This document shows, in pieces, positions 46,616-56,200 of a stretch of DNA of 64,000 nt. A program made the position numbers and the translations under genes. The stretch's first letter is position 1. The number at the start of each line of letters is the position of its first letter. The notes beneath the pieces were generated by a model. The model had not been told where the DNA came from. It worked only from the letters and a program-made list of their open reading frames with translations, and did not search any database. The DNA comes from Mycobacterium sp. IS-1496 (GTDB lineage Bacteria; Actinomycetota; Actinomycetes; Mycobacteriales; Mycobacteriaceae), in the NCBI RefSeq assembly GCF_001499995.1, contig NZ_LQIU01000006.1, forward strand, positions 47,443-111,442, read 5' to 3'.

Positions 46616-47014
46616 ATGGCAGAGCAGATCGTCGTGGCCGGTGCCCTGATCGCGGGGTCGGAACTACTGGTCGCCCAGCGCAACCGGCCGCCGGACCTGG
46701 CCGGGCTGTGGGAGTTGCCCGGCGGGAAGGTCGCGCCGGGGGAGAGCGACGCCGCGGCGCTGACGCGAGAGTTGCAGGAGGAGTTGGGCATCGACGTCGC
46801 GGTGGGTGCGCGCATCGGCGACGACATCGCCCTGAGCGCGACGACCGTGCTGCGCGCGTATCTCGTCACGCACACCGGTGGGGATCTGCGGCCGATCGAC
46901 CACCGCGCACTGCGGTGGGTGGGGGTAGACGACCTCGACGGCCTGCCGTGGGTGCCCGCGGACCGGGCGTGGCTCGGCGCGCTCGGTCGTGCGTTGCGTG
47001 ACGGCGCCGGATAG
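46616..47014 (+). CDS. mutT2: Nudix hydrolase MutT2
   Basis: A 132-residue Nudix pyrophosphatase equivalent to Rv1160. The Nudix box spans residues 36-59 (GGKVAPGE, then RELQEELG) with all Gly and Glu metal ligands. MutT2 hydrolyses dCTP and 5-methyl-dCTP and may clean oxidised nucleotides. ATG 46616 gives the normal N-terminus (QIVVAGALI). It is divergent from the dehydratase gene by 27 bp. Confidence 0.92.
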   Translation: MAEQIVVAGALIAGSELLVAQRNRPPDLAGLWELPGGKVAPGESDAAALTRELQEELGIDVAVGARIGDDIALSATTVLRAYLVTHTGGDLRPIDHRALRWVGVDDLDGLPWVPADRAWLGALGRALRDGAG

Positions 47015-47022
47015 CCGGGCGC

Positions 47023-47295
47023 TCAGTACCGCAGGCGGTCGTCGATCACGCGCACGCGTCCGGTGCCGCGGGGGTGATGTACCGCATACAACGGATGCGT
47101 CAACACCGGGTGGCGGCAGTGCGGACATGATTGCTGCGGTTGTCTGGCCGAGGCCACCGTGAGGTGGTGACAGGTGCTGCAGTGCACGACGTGCGCGGCG
47201 CCGACCCAGTTCATCAACCCGATGTAGAGCGCGGCGACGGTCGCTATGGCCAACACGATGATCAGGGCGACGGTGAGCGCCTGGTAAACCGCCAT
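47023..47295 (-). CDS. Membrane-anchored zinc-ribbon-like protein (90 aa)
   Basis: A 90-residue protein. An N-terminal transmembrane helix (LTVALIIVLAIATVAALYIGLM) is followed by a treble of metal-ligand-like residues, CSTCHHLT and SCPHCRHP, suggesting a small zinc ribbon on the cytoplasmic or outer face. ATG 47295 has GGAGGT 5-6 nt upstream and is clearly preferred over the longer frame to 47343. Function unknown; it occupies the place where M. tuberculosis has narGHJI. Confidence 0.8.
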   Translation of the reverse strand: MAVYQALTVALIIVLAIATVAALYIGLMNWVGAAHVVHCSTCHHLTVASARQPQQSCPHCRHPVLTHPLYAVHHPRGTGRVRVIDDRLRY

Positions 47296-47395
47296 GATCG
47301 CACCTCCAAGCACGTACGACAGATCTCGACGGGCGTCATCCACGGTACTCGCCGAATGACGGCCCCGGCGGAGAATTCACAGGTCAGCGGGGTGG

Positions 47396-47563
47396 TCAGG
47401 CCTTACGTGCGCGTTTGTAGACCTTCTCCAACTCCTTGCCCCTGATGCCCATGTGCTCGGCCTTGAGCACCTTGTGCACCACCAGCGGGCACCGTTTGCA
47501 CCGGGGCTTGCTGCGGCAGCACTTCTTCTTCGGTTTGAGATCGGCGAACTTGCTGGACTTCAC
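47396..47563 (-). CDS. Small Cys- and Lys/Arg-rich protein (55 aa)
   Basis: A 55-residue frame in which the coding strand reads KPKKKCCRSKPRCKRCP, then VVHKVLKAEHMG and GKELEKVYKRARKA. Four cysteines in CC-x5-C-x2-C spacing amid many basic residues suggest a small metal- and nucleic-acid-binding protein. I recall similar short proteins upstream of typA in mycobacteria. GTG 47563 is the probable start; the ribosome binding site is weak. It is divergent from typA (148 bp between starts). Confidence 0.65.
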   Translation of the reverse strand: MKSSKFADLKPKKKCCRSKPRCKRCPLVVHKVLKAEHMGIRGKELEKVYKRARKA

Positions 47564-47711
47564 GGTTCGGACGGGATCCTGACGGTGGCTGGTCGGGGGG
47601 CAGGACGGGCGCCATCACATTGCCACGGCACGAGTGGGCGGCGGTGACCTCCCTCGCGCGCCGGCACCGCGCATTTCGCGATCGAGTCACCGCACTGCGA
47701 CAATCACCGAC

Positions 47712-49613
47712 GTGGATTTACCCAATGACTTCCGCAATGTCGCCATCGTCGCCCACGTCGACCACGGCAAAACGACCCTGGTCGATGCGATGCTGCGGCA
47801 GTCCGGTGCGCTGAGCCACCGGGGCGATGACGCGGTCGAGCGGTTGATGGACTCCGGTGACCTGGAGAAGGAAAAAGGCATCACGATCCTCGCCAAGAAC
47901 ACCGCGGTGCACCGGCATCACCCCGACGGGACGATGACCGTCATCAACGTGATCGACACCCCGGGCCACGCCGACTTCGGCGGTGAGGTCGAGCGCGGCC
48001 TGTCCATGGTCGACGGTGTGCTGCTGCTGGTCGACGCGTCCGAGGGGCCGCTCCCACAGACCCGCTTCGTCCTGCGTAAGGCGCTGGCCGCGCACCTGCC
48101 CGTCATCCTGGTCGTGAACAAGACCGACCGCCCCGACGCCCGCATCGCGGAGGTGGTCTCCGAGAGCCACGACCTGCTGCTCGACGTCGCGTCCGACCTC
48201 GACGACGAGGCGCAGAAGGCCGCCGAGGAGGCGCTCGGGCTGCCGGTGCTGTACGCGTCCGGCCGGGCCGGCATCGCGAGCACCACCGAACCCGCCAACG
48301 GCGAGAACCCGGACGGGGAGAATCTCGACCCCCTCTTCGACGTGCTGCTCGAGCACATCCCGCCGCCGCAGGGCGACCCAGACGCGCCGTTGCAGGCGCT
48401 GGTGACCAACCTCGACGCCTCGGCGTTTCTCGGCCGGCTCGCGTTGATCCGCATCTACAAGGGCCGCATCCGCAAGGGGCAGCAGGTGGCCTGGATGCGC
48501 GAGGTCGACGGCCACCCGGTGATCACCAATGCCAAGATCACCGAACTGCTGGTCACCGTCGGCGTGGAGCGAACCGCCACCGAGGAGGCCGTCGCCGGTG
48601 ACATCGTGGCCGTCGCCGGGATCCCGGAGATCATGATCGGCGACACGCTGGCCGATCCTGACCACGCGCACGCGTTGCCGCGCATCACCGTCGACGAGCC
48701 CGCCATCTCGGTGACCATCGGTACCAACACCTCGCCGCTGGCCGGAAAGGTGTCCGGGCACAAGCTCACCGCCCGGATGGTCAAGTCGCGCCTTGACTCC
48801 GAACTCGTCGGCAACGTGTCGCTCAAGATCGTCGACATCGGCAGGCCGGACGCCTGGGAGGTGCAGGGCCGCGGCGAGTTGGCGCTGGCCGTGCTCGTCG
48901 AGCAGATGCGCCGCGAGGGCTTCGAGCTCACCGTCGGCAAGCCGCAGGTGGTCACGCAGACCATCGACGGCAAGCTGCACGAACCGTTCGAGGCGTTGAC
49001 CATCGACTGCCCCGAGGAGTTCGTCGGCGCCGTCACGCAGCTGATGGCCGCCCGCAAGGGCCGCATGGAGGACATGGCCAACCACGCCGCGGGCTGGGTG
49101 CGGATGGACTTCATCGTGCCGAGCCGCGGACTGATCGGCTTCCGCACCGACTTCCTCACCCTGACCCGCGGCACCGGCATCGCCAACGCGGTGTTCGACG
49201 GCTACCGCCCGTGGGCGGGGGAGATCCGCGCCCGCCACACCGGCTCGTTGGTCTCGGACCGCAGCGGTTCGGTGACGCCGTTCGCGATGATCCAGCTCGC
49301 CGACCGCGGCCAGTTCTTCGTCGAGCCGGGCGACGACACCTACGAGGGCCAGGTCGTCGGAATCAACCCGCGCGCCGAGGATCTCGACGTCAACGTCACC
49401 CGCGAGAAGAAGCTGACCAACATGCGTAGCTCCACCGCCGACGTGATGGAGACGCTGGCCCGTCCGCTCGAACTCGGTCTCGAACAGGCCATGGAGTTCT
49501 GCGCCGAGGATGAATGCGTCGAGGTCACCCCTGAGGTCGTGCGGGTGCGCAAGGTCGAGCTGGACGCCACGCTGCGGGCGCGCGCGCGCTCGCGGGCGAA
49601 GGCGCGGAACTAG
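47712..49613 (+). CDS. typA: Ribosome-associated GTPase TypA/BipA
   Basis: A 633-residue translational GTPase, equivalent to Rv1165. The G domain has G1 AHVDHGKTT (residues 14-22), G3 DTPGHADF and G4 NKTD. Domain II and the EF-G-like domains III and V follow, then the BipA-specific C-terminal domain. TypA assists 50S assembly and translation under stress or cold. GTG 47712 gives the usual N-terminus [19 protein letters not shown]. Confidence 0.95.
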   Translation: MDLPNDFRNVAIVAHVDHGKTTLVDAMLRQSGALSHRGDDAVERLMDSGDLEKEKGITILAKNTAVHRHHPDGTMTVINVIDTPGHADFGGEVERGLSMVDGVLLLVDASEGPLPQTRFVLRKALAAHLPVILVVNKTDRPDARIAEVVSESHDLLLDVASDLDDEAQKAAEEALGLPVLYASGRAGIASTTEPANGENPDGENLDPLFDVLLEHIPPPQGDPDAPLQALVTNLDASAFLGRLALIRIYKGRIRKGQQVAWMREVDGHPVITNAKITELLVTVGVERTATEEAVAGDIVAVAGIPEIMIGDTLADPDHAHALPRITVDEPAISVTIGTNTSPLAGKVSGHKLTARMVKSRLDSELVGNVSLKIVDIGRPDAWEVQGRGELALAVLVEQMRREGFELTVGKPQVVTQTIDGKLHEPFEALTIDCPEEFVGAVTQLMAARKGRMEDMANHAAGWVRMDFIVPSRGLIGFRTDFLTLTRGTGIANAVFDGYRPWAGEIRARHTGSLVSDRSGSVTPFAMIQLADRGQFFVEPGDDTYEGQVVGINPRAEDLDVNVTREKKLTNMRSSTADVMETLARPLELGLEQAMEFCAEDECVEVTPEVVRVRKVELDATLRARARSRAKARN

Positions 49614-49620
49614 CGGCCGA

Positions 49621-49626
49621 TACGCT
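49621..49626 (+). promoter_or_regulatory. lpqW: Leaderless-type -10 of lpqW
   Basis: TACGCT lies 7 nt before GTG 49634. lpqW starts 20 bp after typA, so it can be read from typA and from this site. Confidence 0.35.
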
Positions 49627-49633
49627 GAGCAGC

Positions 49634-51514
49634 GTGCCGACCCGTCCCCGCCGTTACCGCGTAACGCTCGGGGCGCTCGTCTCCGCCACGGCGCTGCTGC
49701 TGGGCGGGTGCACCGTGAGCCCGCCGCCTGCGCCGCAGAGCACCGAGACGCCGGAGACCACCCCGCCGCCTGCGCCCAAGGCGACCCAGATCATCGTCGC
49801 GATCGATTCGATCGGCCCAGGGTTCAACCCGCACCTGCTCTCCGATCAGTCGCCGGTCAACGCCGCGATCGCCGCGCTGGTGCTTCCGAGCTCGTTTCGG
49901 CCGATCCCGGATCAGAACACGCCGACCGGGTCGCGGTGGGAGATGGACCCGACGCTGCTGGAATCGGCCGAGGTGACCGATGAGAACCCGTTCACCGTCA
50001 CCTACAACATCCGGCCCGAGGCGCAGTGGACGGACAACGCGCCCATCGGCGCCGACGACTACTGGTATCTGTGGCGCCAGATGGTCAGCCAGCCCGGTGT
50101 CGTCGACCCCGCCGGCTACGACCTGATTACCGGCGTGCAGTCCGTCGAGGGCGCCAAGCAGGTCGTCGTCACGTTCTCGCAGCCCTACCCCGCGTGGCGC
50201 GAGCTGTTCAACAACATCCTGCCCGCGCACATCGTCAAGGACGTGCCGGGCGGCTTCGGCGCCGGCCTGGCCGAGGCGATGCCCGTGACCGGCGGACAGT
50301 TCCGGGTGGAGACCATCGATCCGCAGCGCGACGAGATCCTGCTGGCCCGCAACGACCGGTACTGGAGTGCACCCGCCAAACCCGACCTGGTGCTGTTCCG
50401 CCGGGGCGGAGCCCCTGCGGCGCTGGCCGACTCGATCCGAAACGGTGACACCCAGGTCGCCCAGGTGCACGGTGGCGCAGCGACTTTCGCGCAGCTCAGC
50501 GCGATCCCGGATGTGCGGACGGCACGCATCGTGACGCCGCGGGTCATGCAGGTGACGCTGCGTGGACAGCTGCCCGAACTCGCCGATCCGTCGGTTCGCC
50601 GGGCGATTCTTGGTCTGCTCGACGTCGACCTGCTGGCATCGGTGGGCGCAGGTGACGACAACACCGTCACGCTGGCCCAGGCGCAGGTGCGTTCACCGTC
50701 CGATCCCGGATACGTGCCGACGGCCCCGCCGGCGCTGGGCACCGACGCGGCCCTGGAACTGCTGGCCGAGGCGGGATACCAGATGGCGCCGGTGGGGGAT
50801 GCGCCGCCGGCCGAGCCCGGTGCGCCCGCGCAGGACCACAGCCGAGGGCGGATCGCGAAAGACGGTGTGCCGCTGACCCTCGTGCTCGGGGTGGCCGCCA
50901 ACGATCCGACTTCGGTCGCCGTGGCGAACACCGCCGCCGATCAACTCCGCAACGTCGGCATCGAGGCGTCGGTGCTGGCCCTGGACCCGGTGACGCTCTA
51001 CGGGGAGGCGTTGGCCGAGAACCGGGTCGACGCCGTCGTGGGCTGGCATCAGGCCGGGGGAGACCTGGCGACCGCGCTGGCGTCGCGGTACGGCTGTCCG
51101 GCGCTGGAGGCGACGCCCGTGGCGACCGCGCCGCCTGCGCCCGGACCGTCCCGGCCCGCCCCGACTCCGTCGCCCACGACGACGACTCGCGCCACTCCGA
51201 CCGCCACACCCACCAACACGCCGAGCCCCGCACCGGAATCCGGCGCGCTGGTGCAGGCGCCGAGCAATATCACCGGTGTGTGCGACCGCAGCATCCAGCC
51301 GAAGATCGATGCCGCTCTCGACGGCCGCGAGCCGATCGCCGAGGTGATCGACGCCGTGGAGCCACGGCTGTGGAACATGTGGACGGTGCTGCCGATCCTG
51401 CAGGACACCACGATCGTCGCGGCCGGTCCGAGTGTGCAGAACGTGAGCCTCTCCGGCGCCGTGCCCGTCGGCATCGTCGGTGACGCGGGCAGGTGGGTGA
51501 AGGCCCCGCAGTGA
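49634..51514 (+). CDS. lpqW: Lipoprotein LpqW (substrate-binding-protein fold)
   Basis: A 626-residue lipoprotein equivalent to Rv1166. The signal ends in the lipobox LLGGC (Cys26). The body has the family 5 extracellular solute-binding (oligopeptide/nickel) fold, with a Pro/Thr-rich insertion at about 500-540. LpqW does not act as a transporter. In M. smegmatis it directs PIM4 towards lipomannan and lipoarabinomannan, and mutants are suppressed by loss of pimE function. Both genes lie here within 5 kb. GTG 49634 is the start. Confidence 0.93.
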   Translation: MPTRPRRYRVTLGALVSATALLLGGCTVSPPPAPQSTETPETTPPPAPKATQIIVAIDSIGPGFNPHLLSDQSPVNAAIAALVLPSSFRPIPDQNTPTGSRWEMDPTLLESAEVTDENPFTVTYNIRPEAQWTDNAPIGADDYWYLWRQMVSQPGVVDPAGYDLITGVQSVEGAKQVVVTFSQPYPAWRELFNNILPAHIVKDVPGGFGAGLAEAMPVTGGQFRVETIDPQRDEILLARNDRYWSAPAKPDLVLFRRGGAPAALADSIRNGDTQVAQVHGGAATFAQLSAIPDVRTARIVTPRVMQVTLRGQLPELADPSVRRAILGLLDVDLLASVGAGDDNTVTLAQAQVRSPSDPGYVPTAPPALGTDAALELLAEAGYQMAPVGDAPPAEPGAPAQDHSRGRIAKDGVPLTLVLGVAANDPTSVAVANTAADQLRNVGIEASVLALDPVTLYGEALAENRVDAVVGWHQAGGDLATALASRYGCPALEATPVATAPPAPGPSRPAPTPSPTTTTRATPTATPTNTPSPAPESGALVQAPSNITGVCDRSIQPKIDAALDGREPIAEVIDAVEPRLWNMWTVLPILQDTTIVAAGPSVQNVSLSGAVPVGIVGDAGRWVKAPQ

Positions 51515-51519
51515 CGAAA

Positions 51520-51550
51520 CGGGCCCCCACCCCGAGGGGGTGAGGGCCCG
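51520..51550. terminator. Hairpin after lpqW
   Basis: CGGGCCC-CCACCCC pairs with GGGGTGA-GGGCCCG across GAG (51520-51533 with 51537-51550, with one mismatch). It lies 6 bp after the lpqW stop and before the converging exported protein gene. Confidence 0.75.
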
Positions 51551-51567
51551 CTGGTCCGGCGGCCCGA

Positions 51568-52842
51568 TCAGGCTTCGGCGCCTTCGGTCTCGTTCTCGCC
51601 GGTCTCCTTGTCGCCGGTGTCCTTGTCGCCGGTATCGTCCGCGTCGTCGCCCGACGGCGCCTGCTCGGTGGTGCCGTCGTCCCCGGTCTCCTCCTCGGGT
51701 GCGTCGGTCTCGAGCACGTCGTCCTCGGTTGTGTCGTCGACCGCGTCCTCGGCGGGGAGTTCTTCCTCGAGGGCCTCCTCCTCGGAGGCTTCGCCCTCGG
51801 AGGACTCTTCTCCGGTGGTCAAGTCTGTCTCCTCGTCACCCGCCTTCTCGCCGACCGTCTCGTCCACGGCAGCCGCGCCGTCACCCGGCTCCGGGGCGGG
51901 ATTCTCGGACACGTCGCCGGCGGGTGCGCTCGTGAACGCTGCAGGCGTCACACCCGATTCGGTGATGTCGAAGGTCACCGTCGGGGCGGGCTCGGTGTTC
52001 GTCGACGAGACGTCGGCGACGCGCGACACCGGCGCTGCGGGTTTGAGCGCATCGGCGATCATCTGACGCAGGTTGAGCAGACCCGCGATCGTCCCGGACC
52101 CAGCCGTCAGCAGGCCGCCGTCGAAGCCGAACCCGTTGAGGAAGGCGCCGGTGACGACGCCGGGGACGTCGAGCACGGCCGTCACCGCACCGAGGATGTC
52201 GCCCTCGACCGCGGCGTCCACGATCGCCTGGGTGGCGGCGCCCAACCCGCTGAACACGCTGGCGACCGGGAGGATCGCGCCCAACGCCACCGTCGCGAAG
52301 GCCGTCACGGCCATGTTGGCGACGTCGAGCATGTTCTCCGCGCTGGCCGTGATGACTTCCTGCACACCCATCAGCACGCCGAGCGCGGGGAACAGGATCG
52401 GGGTGAGGAACGCCTGGAAGAGTGCCGGGAAGCCTTCCGCCGGATTACCCGTGACGATCTGCTCGACTGCGGCGTGGACGTTCGCGGGGATGCCGTCGGG
52501 GTTCGATGGGTTCAGGGCCGCGACGAAACCTTCGGCGAATTCCTGGAACGCGGGCGTCAGTTGTTCGATGTACGACAGCTGGTTCTGGATCACCTGCTGC
52601 AGGATCGGTGCCGGATTCTGCGCCACCGACTGCCCGAGGATCGAGAGGTTCTCGGCGGCCTCGCCGAAGACCTCGATCCAGGTCTGGATCGGGTTGACGG
52701 CGGCGTTCAGTTCGACGCCGATCGTGGACAGCGATGGCACCTTCGCATCGGGTAGAGGCGGTGCGACCGGGCTGATCGCGATCGCTCCGGCTCCGACCAG
52801 TGCCACCCCGGTGGAGAGATAAGAACGGGCTGCGATGTGCAT
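51568..52842 (-). CDS. Exported protein with acidic tail; leader-sharing family, member 1
   Basis: A 424-residue exported protein. The N-terminus RSYLSTGVALVGAGAIAISPVAP is a signal-like segment shared in style with the two neighbouring large proteins (aromatic-x-x-TGV, then small residues, then a Pro-rich end). Residues about 45-275 are hydrophobic-patterned helices (LSILGQSVAQNPAPILQQVI, ANMAVTAFATVALGAILPVASVF). The last 130 residues are extremely acidic (EEEALEEELPAED, DDTGDKDTGDKETGE), an unstructured tail. ATG 52842 has AAGGAG upstream. Function unknown; a cell-envelope or surface role is likely. Confidence 0.75.
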   Translation of the reverse strand: MHIAARSYLSTGVALVGAGAIAISPVAPPLPDAKVPSLSTIGVELNAAVNPIQTWIEVFGEAAENLSILGQSVAQNPAPILQQVIQNQLSYIEQLTPAFQEFAEGFVAALNPSNPDGIPANVHAAVEQIVTGNPAEGFPALFQAFLTPILFPALGVLMGVQEVITASAENMLDVANMAVTAFATVALGAILPVASVFSGLGAATQAIVDAAVEGDILGAVTAVLDVPGVVTGAFLNGFGFDGGLLTAGSGTIAGLLNLRQMIADALKPAAPVSRVADVSSTNTEPAPTVTFDITESGVTPAAFTSAPAGDVSENPAPEPGDGAAAVDETVGEKAGDEETDLTTGEESSEGEASEEEALEEELPAEDAVDDTTEDDVLETDAPEEETGDDGTTEQAPSGDDADDTGDKDTGDKETGENETEGAEA

Positions 52843-52851
52843 GGGGTCTCC

Positions 52852-52898
52852 TTACGTCGACGTAAATGTTGACGCCCGACAACTTACCTCTCGGTAAG
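52852..52898 (-). promoter_or_regulatory. Two inverted repeats upstream of the acidic exported protein gene
   Basis: TTACGTCGACGTAA (52852-52865) is a perfect 14-bp palindrome that starts 10 bp before the start codon and abuts the AAGGAG ribosome binding site. Further up, CTTACC-TCTC-GGTAAG (52883-52898) is a second dyad. Either could be an operator; the first would also block ribosome access if folded. Confidence 0.5.
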
Positions 52899-53272
52899 AT
52901 CACGGATAAGTGAATTGGCAAACTTTTTTTGCCGTGAGTCGCCCAGTGCGTGGTGCGTTGCTCTACGCGGCTCGGCCAGGGAAAGTCCACGTAAAAGCCA
53001 TGATCATTGTTCCGATGTCTCTGCACGCATGCGTCTGACGCTGACAGTTGACAGTCTCTGGCAACATCAAGATCGTGATCAATCGGTTGAAGAATCAAAC
53101 GACAATTTGCCAGCTGGCGGGTCGCGTCTGATCTTGATGCAGGTAACGCCTTCGTCAATAACTGTTCGGACTTTGCGGGCAGGCGTCACACGCGACGATC
53201 GAGCATGCCCACCGACAACGCAGCGCGGCCCCGGACTCGAGAGTCCGGGGCCGCGTGCGTCGGTGCTACTGA
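52899..53272. other. Non-coding spacer
   Basis: 374 bp between the start of the acidic exported protein gene and the end of the 1345-residue protein gene. Base composition is lower in GC than its surroundings and no credible frame is seen. It should contain the promoter of the downstream gene and, near 53223-53260, a GC-rich imperfect stem (gccccggactc, then gagtccggggc) that looks like the terminator of the large gene. Confidence 0.55.
53226..53252. terminator. Hairpin after the giant repeat-protein gene
   Basis: GGCCCCGGACTC pairs with GAGTCCGGGGCC, forming a 12-bp stem with a very short loop about 20-45 bp past the stop at 53273 on the minus strand. Coordinates are accurate to a few bases. 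Confidence 0.6.
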
Positions 53273-56200
53273 TTACTCCGAATCGGAGGCGCCGGCCGAC
53301 TCCGTCTTCTTGGAGGTGTCAGCCGATTCTTTCTTCGTCGATTCGCTGCTCGGCTTCTTGGTGCCGCCGACAGCGTTCTCGATGTTCTTCCGGACCCCGT
53401 CGAGGTTCTTGCGGGTCTGCTCCGCTGCTCCCTCGAGGTTCTTGCGGGTCTGGTTCGCCGCTCCCTCGAGGTTCTTGCGGGTCTGCTCCGCCGCCCCCTC
53501 CAGGTTCTTGCGGGTCTGGTTGAGCCCGTCGTTGATCTGCTTGCCGGCGGTGTCGAGAGCCTCGCGCAGCTGCACCTGGCCCTGGGTGATCTGCTTCTGC
53601 AGATCAGCCGCCGGGTTGGCGGGCAGCACCGGATTGATCTTCACCTCCGGCAGCTTCGCCTCGGGAGCCGGTGCCTTCTCTTCAGCGGGAGCCGTGGCCA
53701 CCGAGAAGGTCTGGGACTCCGGCGCGATGCGGGTCGAGTTGATCTCCGACGATGCGGCCTCGTTCGTACCCGCGCTGAGCGTGTTGATCCCGCCACCGAG
53801 CTCACCGCCGAGGCTGCCCCCGAAACCACCCAGCGCCCCGCGGATGGCGCCACCGATCGCGGCGCTGATCGCACCGCCGATGTTGACGTCACTCGCGGCC
53901 TCGGCGAACGCGTTCACCGCGGCGTAGATGCCGGCTCCGATGGCCTGGAGCGCGTCGTTGCCGTTCTCCAGGGCCGACACCGCCGTCGCGCGGAACGCCT
54001 CGACCACGGCGTTGGCCGCCGCGGCGAAGTTGTTGACCGCGTCGACGCCGATCTCGGTGACGGCGTCGGCCGCCGCACCGAACTGCGCACCGGCTTCCGC
54101 GAAGGACCCGATGAACTCGGCGGGGGTCGGCAGGCCCTCCAGGCTCGCGCCGATCGCCGCGGAGAGCTCCCCGCCGATCTCGGCGAAGCCCTCCAGCGCC
54201 GCGGCACCCAGGTCGAGACCCGCTTCGAGGCCGGCCTCCAGGGAGGCGCCGAGGTCGGCCAGCACCGGTCCGAGCGAAGCCGACGCCTCGATCAGAGCGC
54301 CGATGAACACCTCGGGGCTGGGCAGGTTCTCCAGCGCGGCCTCGAACGCGGCGGTGAGCGTGCCGCCGCCCTCGACCAGTGCCTCGAGGAAGGCGTTGAA
54401 GGCAGGGCCGCTGATGTCGATACCCGACTGGATGGCGGCGGTCAGCGCGGCCGACAGGTTGCCGAGGGCTTCGGCGGTCGCATCGGCGATCGCGTTGAAG
54501 CCGGGTGCGAAGGCCCCGATGGCGCCCTCGATCGCAGCGGCGAACTCCGCCGGAGTCGGGAAGCCCTCGAACGCCGCGTTGAAGGCCGCGGCCAGCTCCG
54601 CTCCCGCGTTCACGAGGGCATCGGCGATCACGCCGGCATCCAGGTCGACGCCGAGGTCGACGATGAGCTCCAGTGCCGCCTCAAGGGAGGCGCCGAGGTC
54701 GACGTCGATGGCCGCGAACGCGTCCACGAGAGCATCGATGAACACCTCGGGCGTCGGGAACGCCTCCAGTGCGGCCTCGAACGCGGCGGCCAGCTGGCCC
54801 CCAGCGTCCTGCAGTCCGGCGATGACCGCCTCGAAGGCGGTCTCGCCTGCGGCGATGCCGGCCTCGATGGCGGCGGACAGCGCCCCCTCGAAGTTCGCGA
54901 GCGCCGTGGCGGTGGCATCGGCCAGCGCGTTCAGCCCCGGGATCACCCCTTCCAGAGCCGCCTCGAAGGCCGCGACGAACTCGGCGGGTGACGGGAAGCC
55001 CTCGAGCGCGGCGTCGAAGATCGCCGCCAGCTCCGCACCCGCTTCGGCGAGCGCCTCGCCGATCGCGGTGGCGTCGAGGTTCAGCCCCAGCTCCACGACC
55101 ACCTCGAGCGCGGCGTCGATGGCGCCGGCAAGGTCGACGTCGATGGCGCCGAAGGCCGAGACCAGGGCGTCGATGAACGCCTCCGGGGTCGGGAAGGCCT
55201 CGATCGCGGCGTTGAACGCCGCGGCGAGCTCGCTACCCGCGTCGAGCAGACCCGCGACGATGGCGTCGAACGCCTCCACCCCTGCGGCGAATCCGGTCTC
55301 CAGCGCCGTCGTGAGGGCACCCGAGAGGTCGGCGATCACCTCTGCGGTGGCCGCGGCGAGCGCATCGAAGCCCGGGATGACGCCCTCGAGGGCGGCGTTG
55401 AAGGCCGCGATGAACTCTTCCGGGGCCGGGAAGCCGTCGAGCACACCGTTGAACAGCGCGGCGAACTCGGCGCCGGCCTCCAGGAACGCATCGGCGATCG
55501 CGCCGGCGTCCAGCTCCACGCCCAGGTCGACGAGCGCCTCGAGCGCGACGTCGATGGCGCCGGCCAGGTCGACGTCGATGGCGCCGAAGGCCGACACCAG
55601 CGCGTCGACGAACGCCTCGGGCGTCGGGAACGCCTCAATGGCCGCCGCGAACGCGGTCGCCAGCTCACCACCGATGTCCTGCAGTCCGGCGATCACCGAC
55701 TCGAAGGCGTCGAGACCCGCGGCGAAACCGGCCTCCAGCGCGCCCGAGAGCGCACCCGACAGGTCGGTGAACGCCTCGGCGGCGGCTTCGGCGAAGATGT
55801 TGAAGCCCGGGACCAGTCCGGCGATGGCGGCGTTGAAGGCGGCGACGAAATCAGCCGGGGTCGGGAATCCTTCGATCGCGCCTTCGAACACGACGGCCAG
55901 ATCGGCGCCGGCCTCGATGAGCGCCTCGGCGATGGCCCCGGGGTTCAGGGCGATGTCGACGAGCGCTTCGAATGCGACGTCCAATGCCGCACCCAGGTCC
56001 ACATCGATGGCGGCGAACGCGTCCACCAGCGCGTCGAGGAACACCTCGGGCGTGGGGAACGCCTCGATCGCCGCGGCGAACGCGGCGGACAGGTCGCTAC
56101 CCGCGTCGAGCAGGCCGGTGACGATGGCGTCGAACGCCTCGATGCCGGCCGCCGCGCCCGCGTCGATGGCCGCGGCCAGCGCACCCGACAGGTCGGTGAG

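Noticed and set aside
47718..49238. 506-codon minus-strand frame across typA
   Set aside because: Antisense shadow of a universally conserved GTPase gene.
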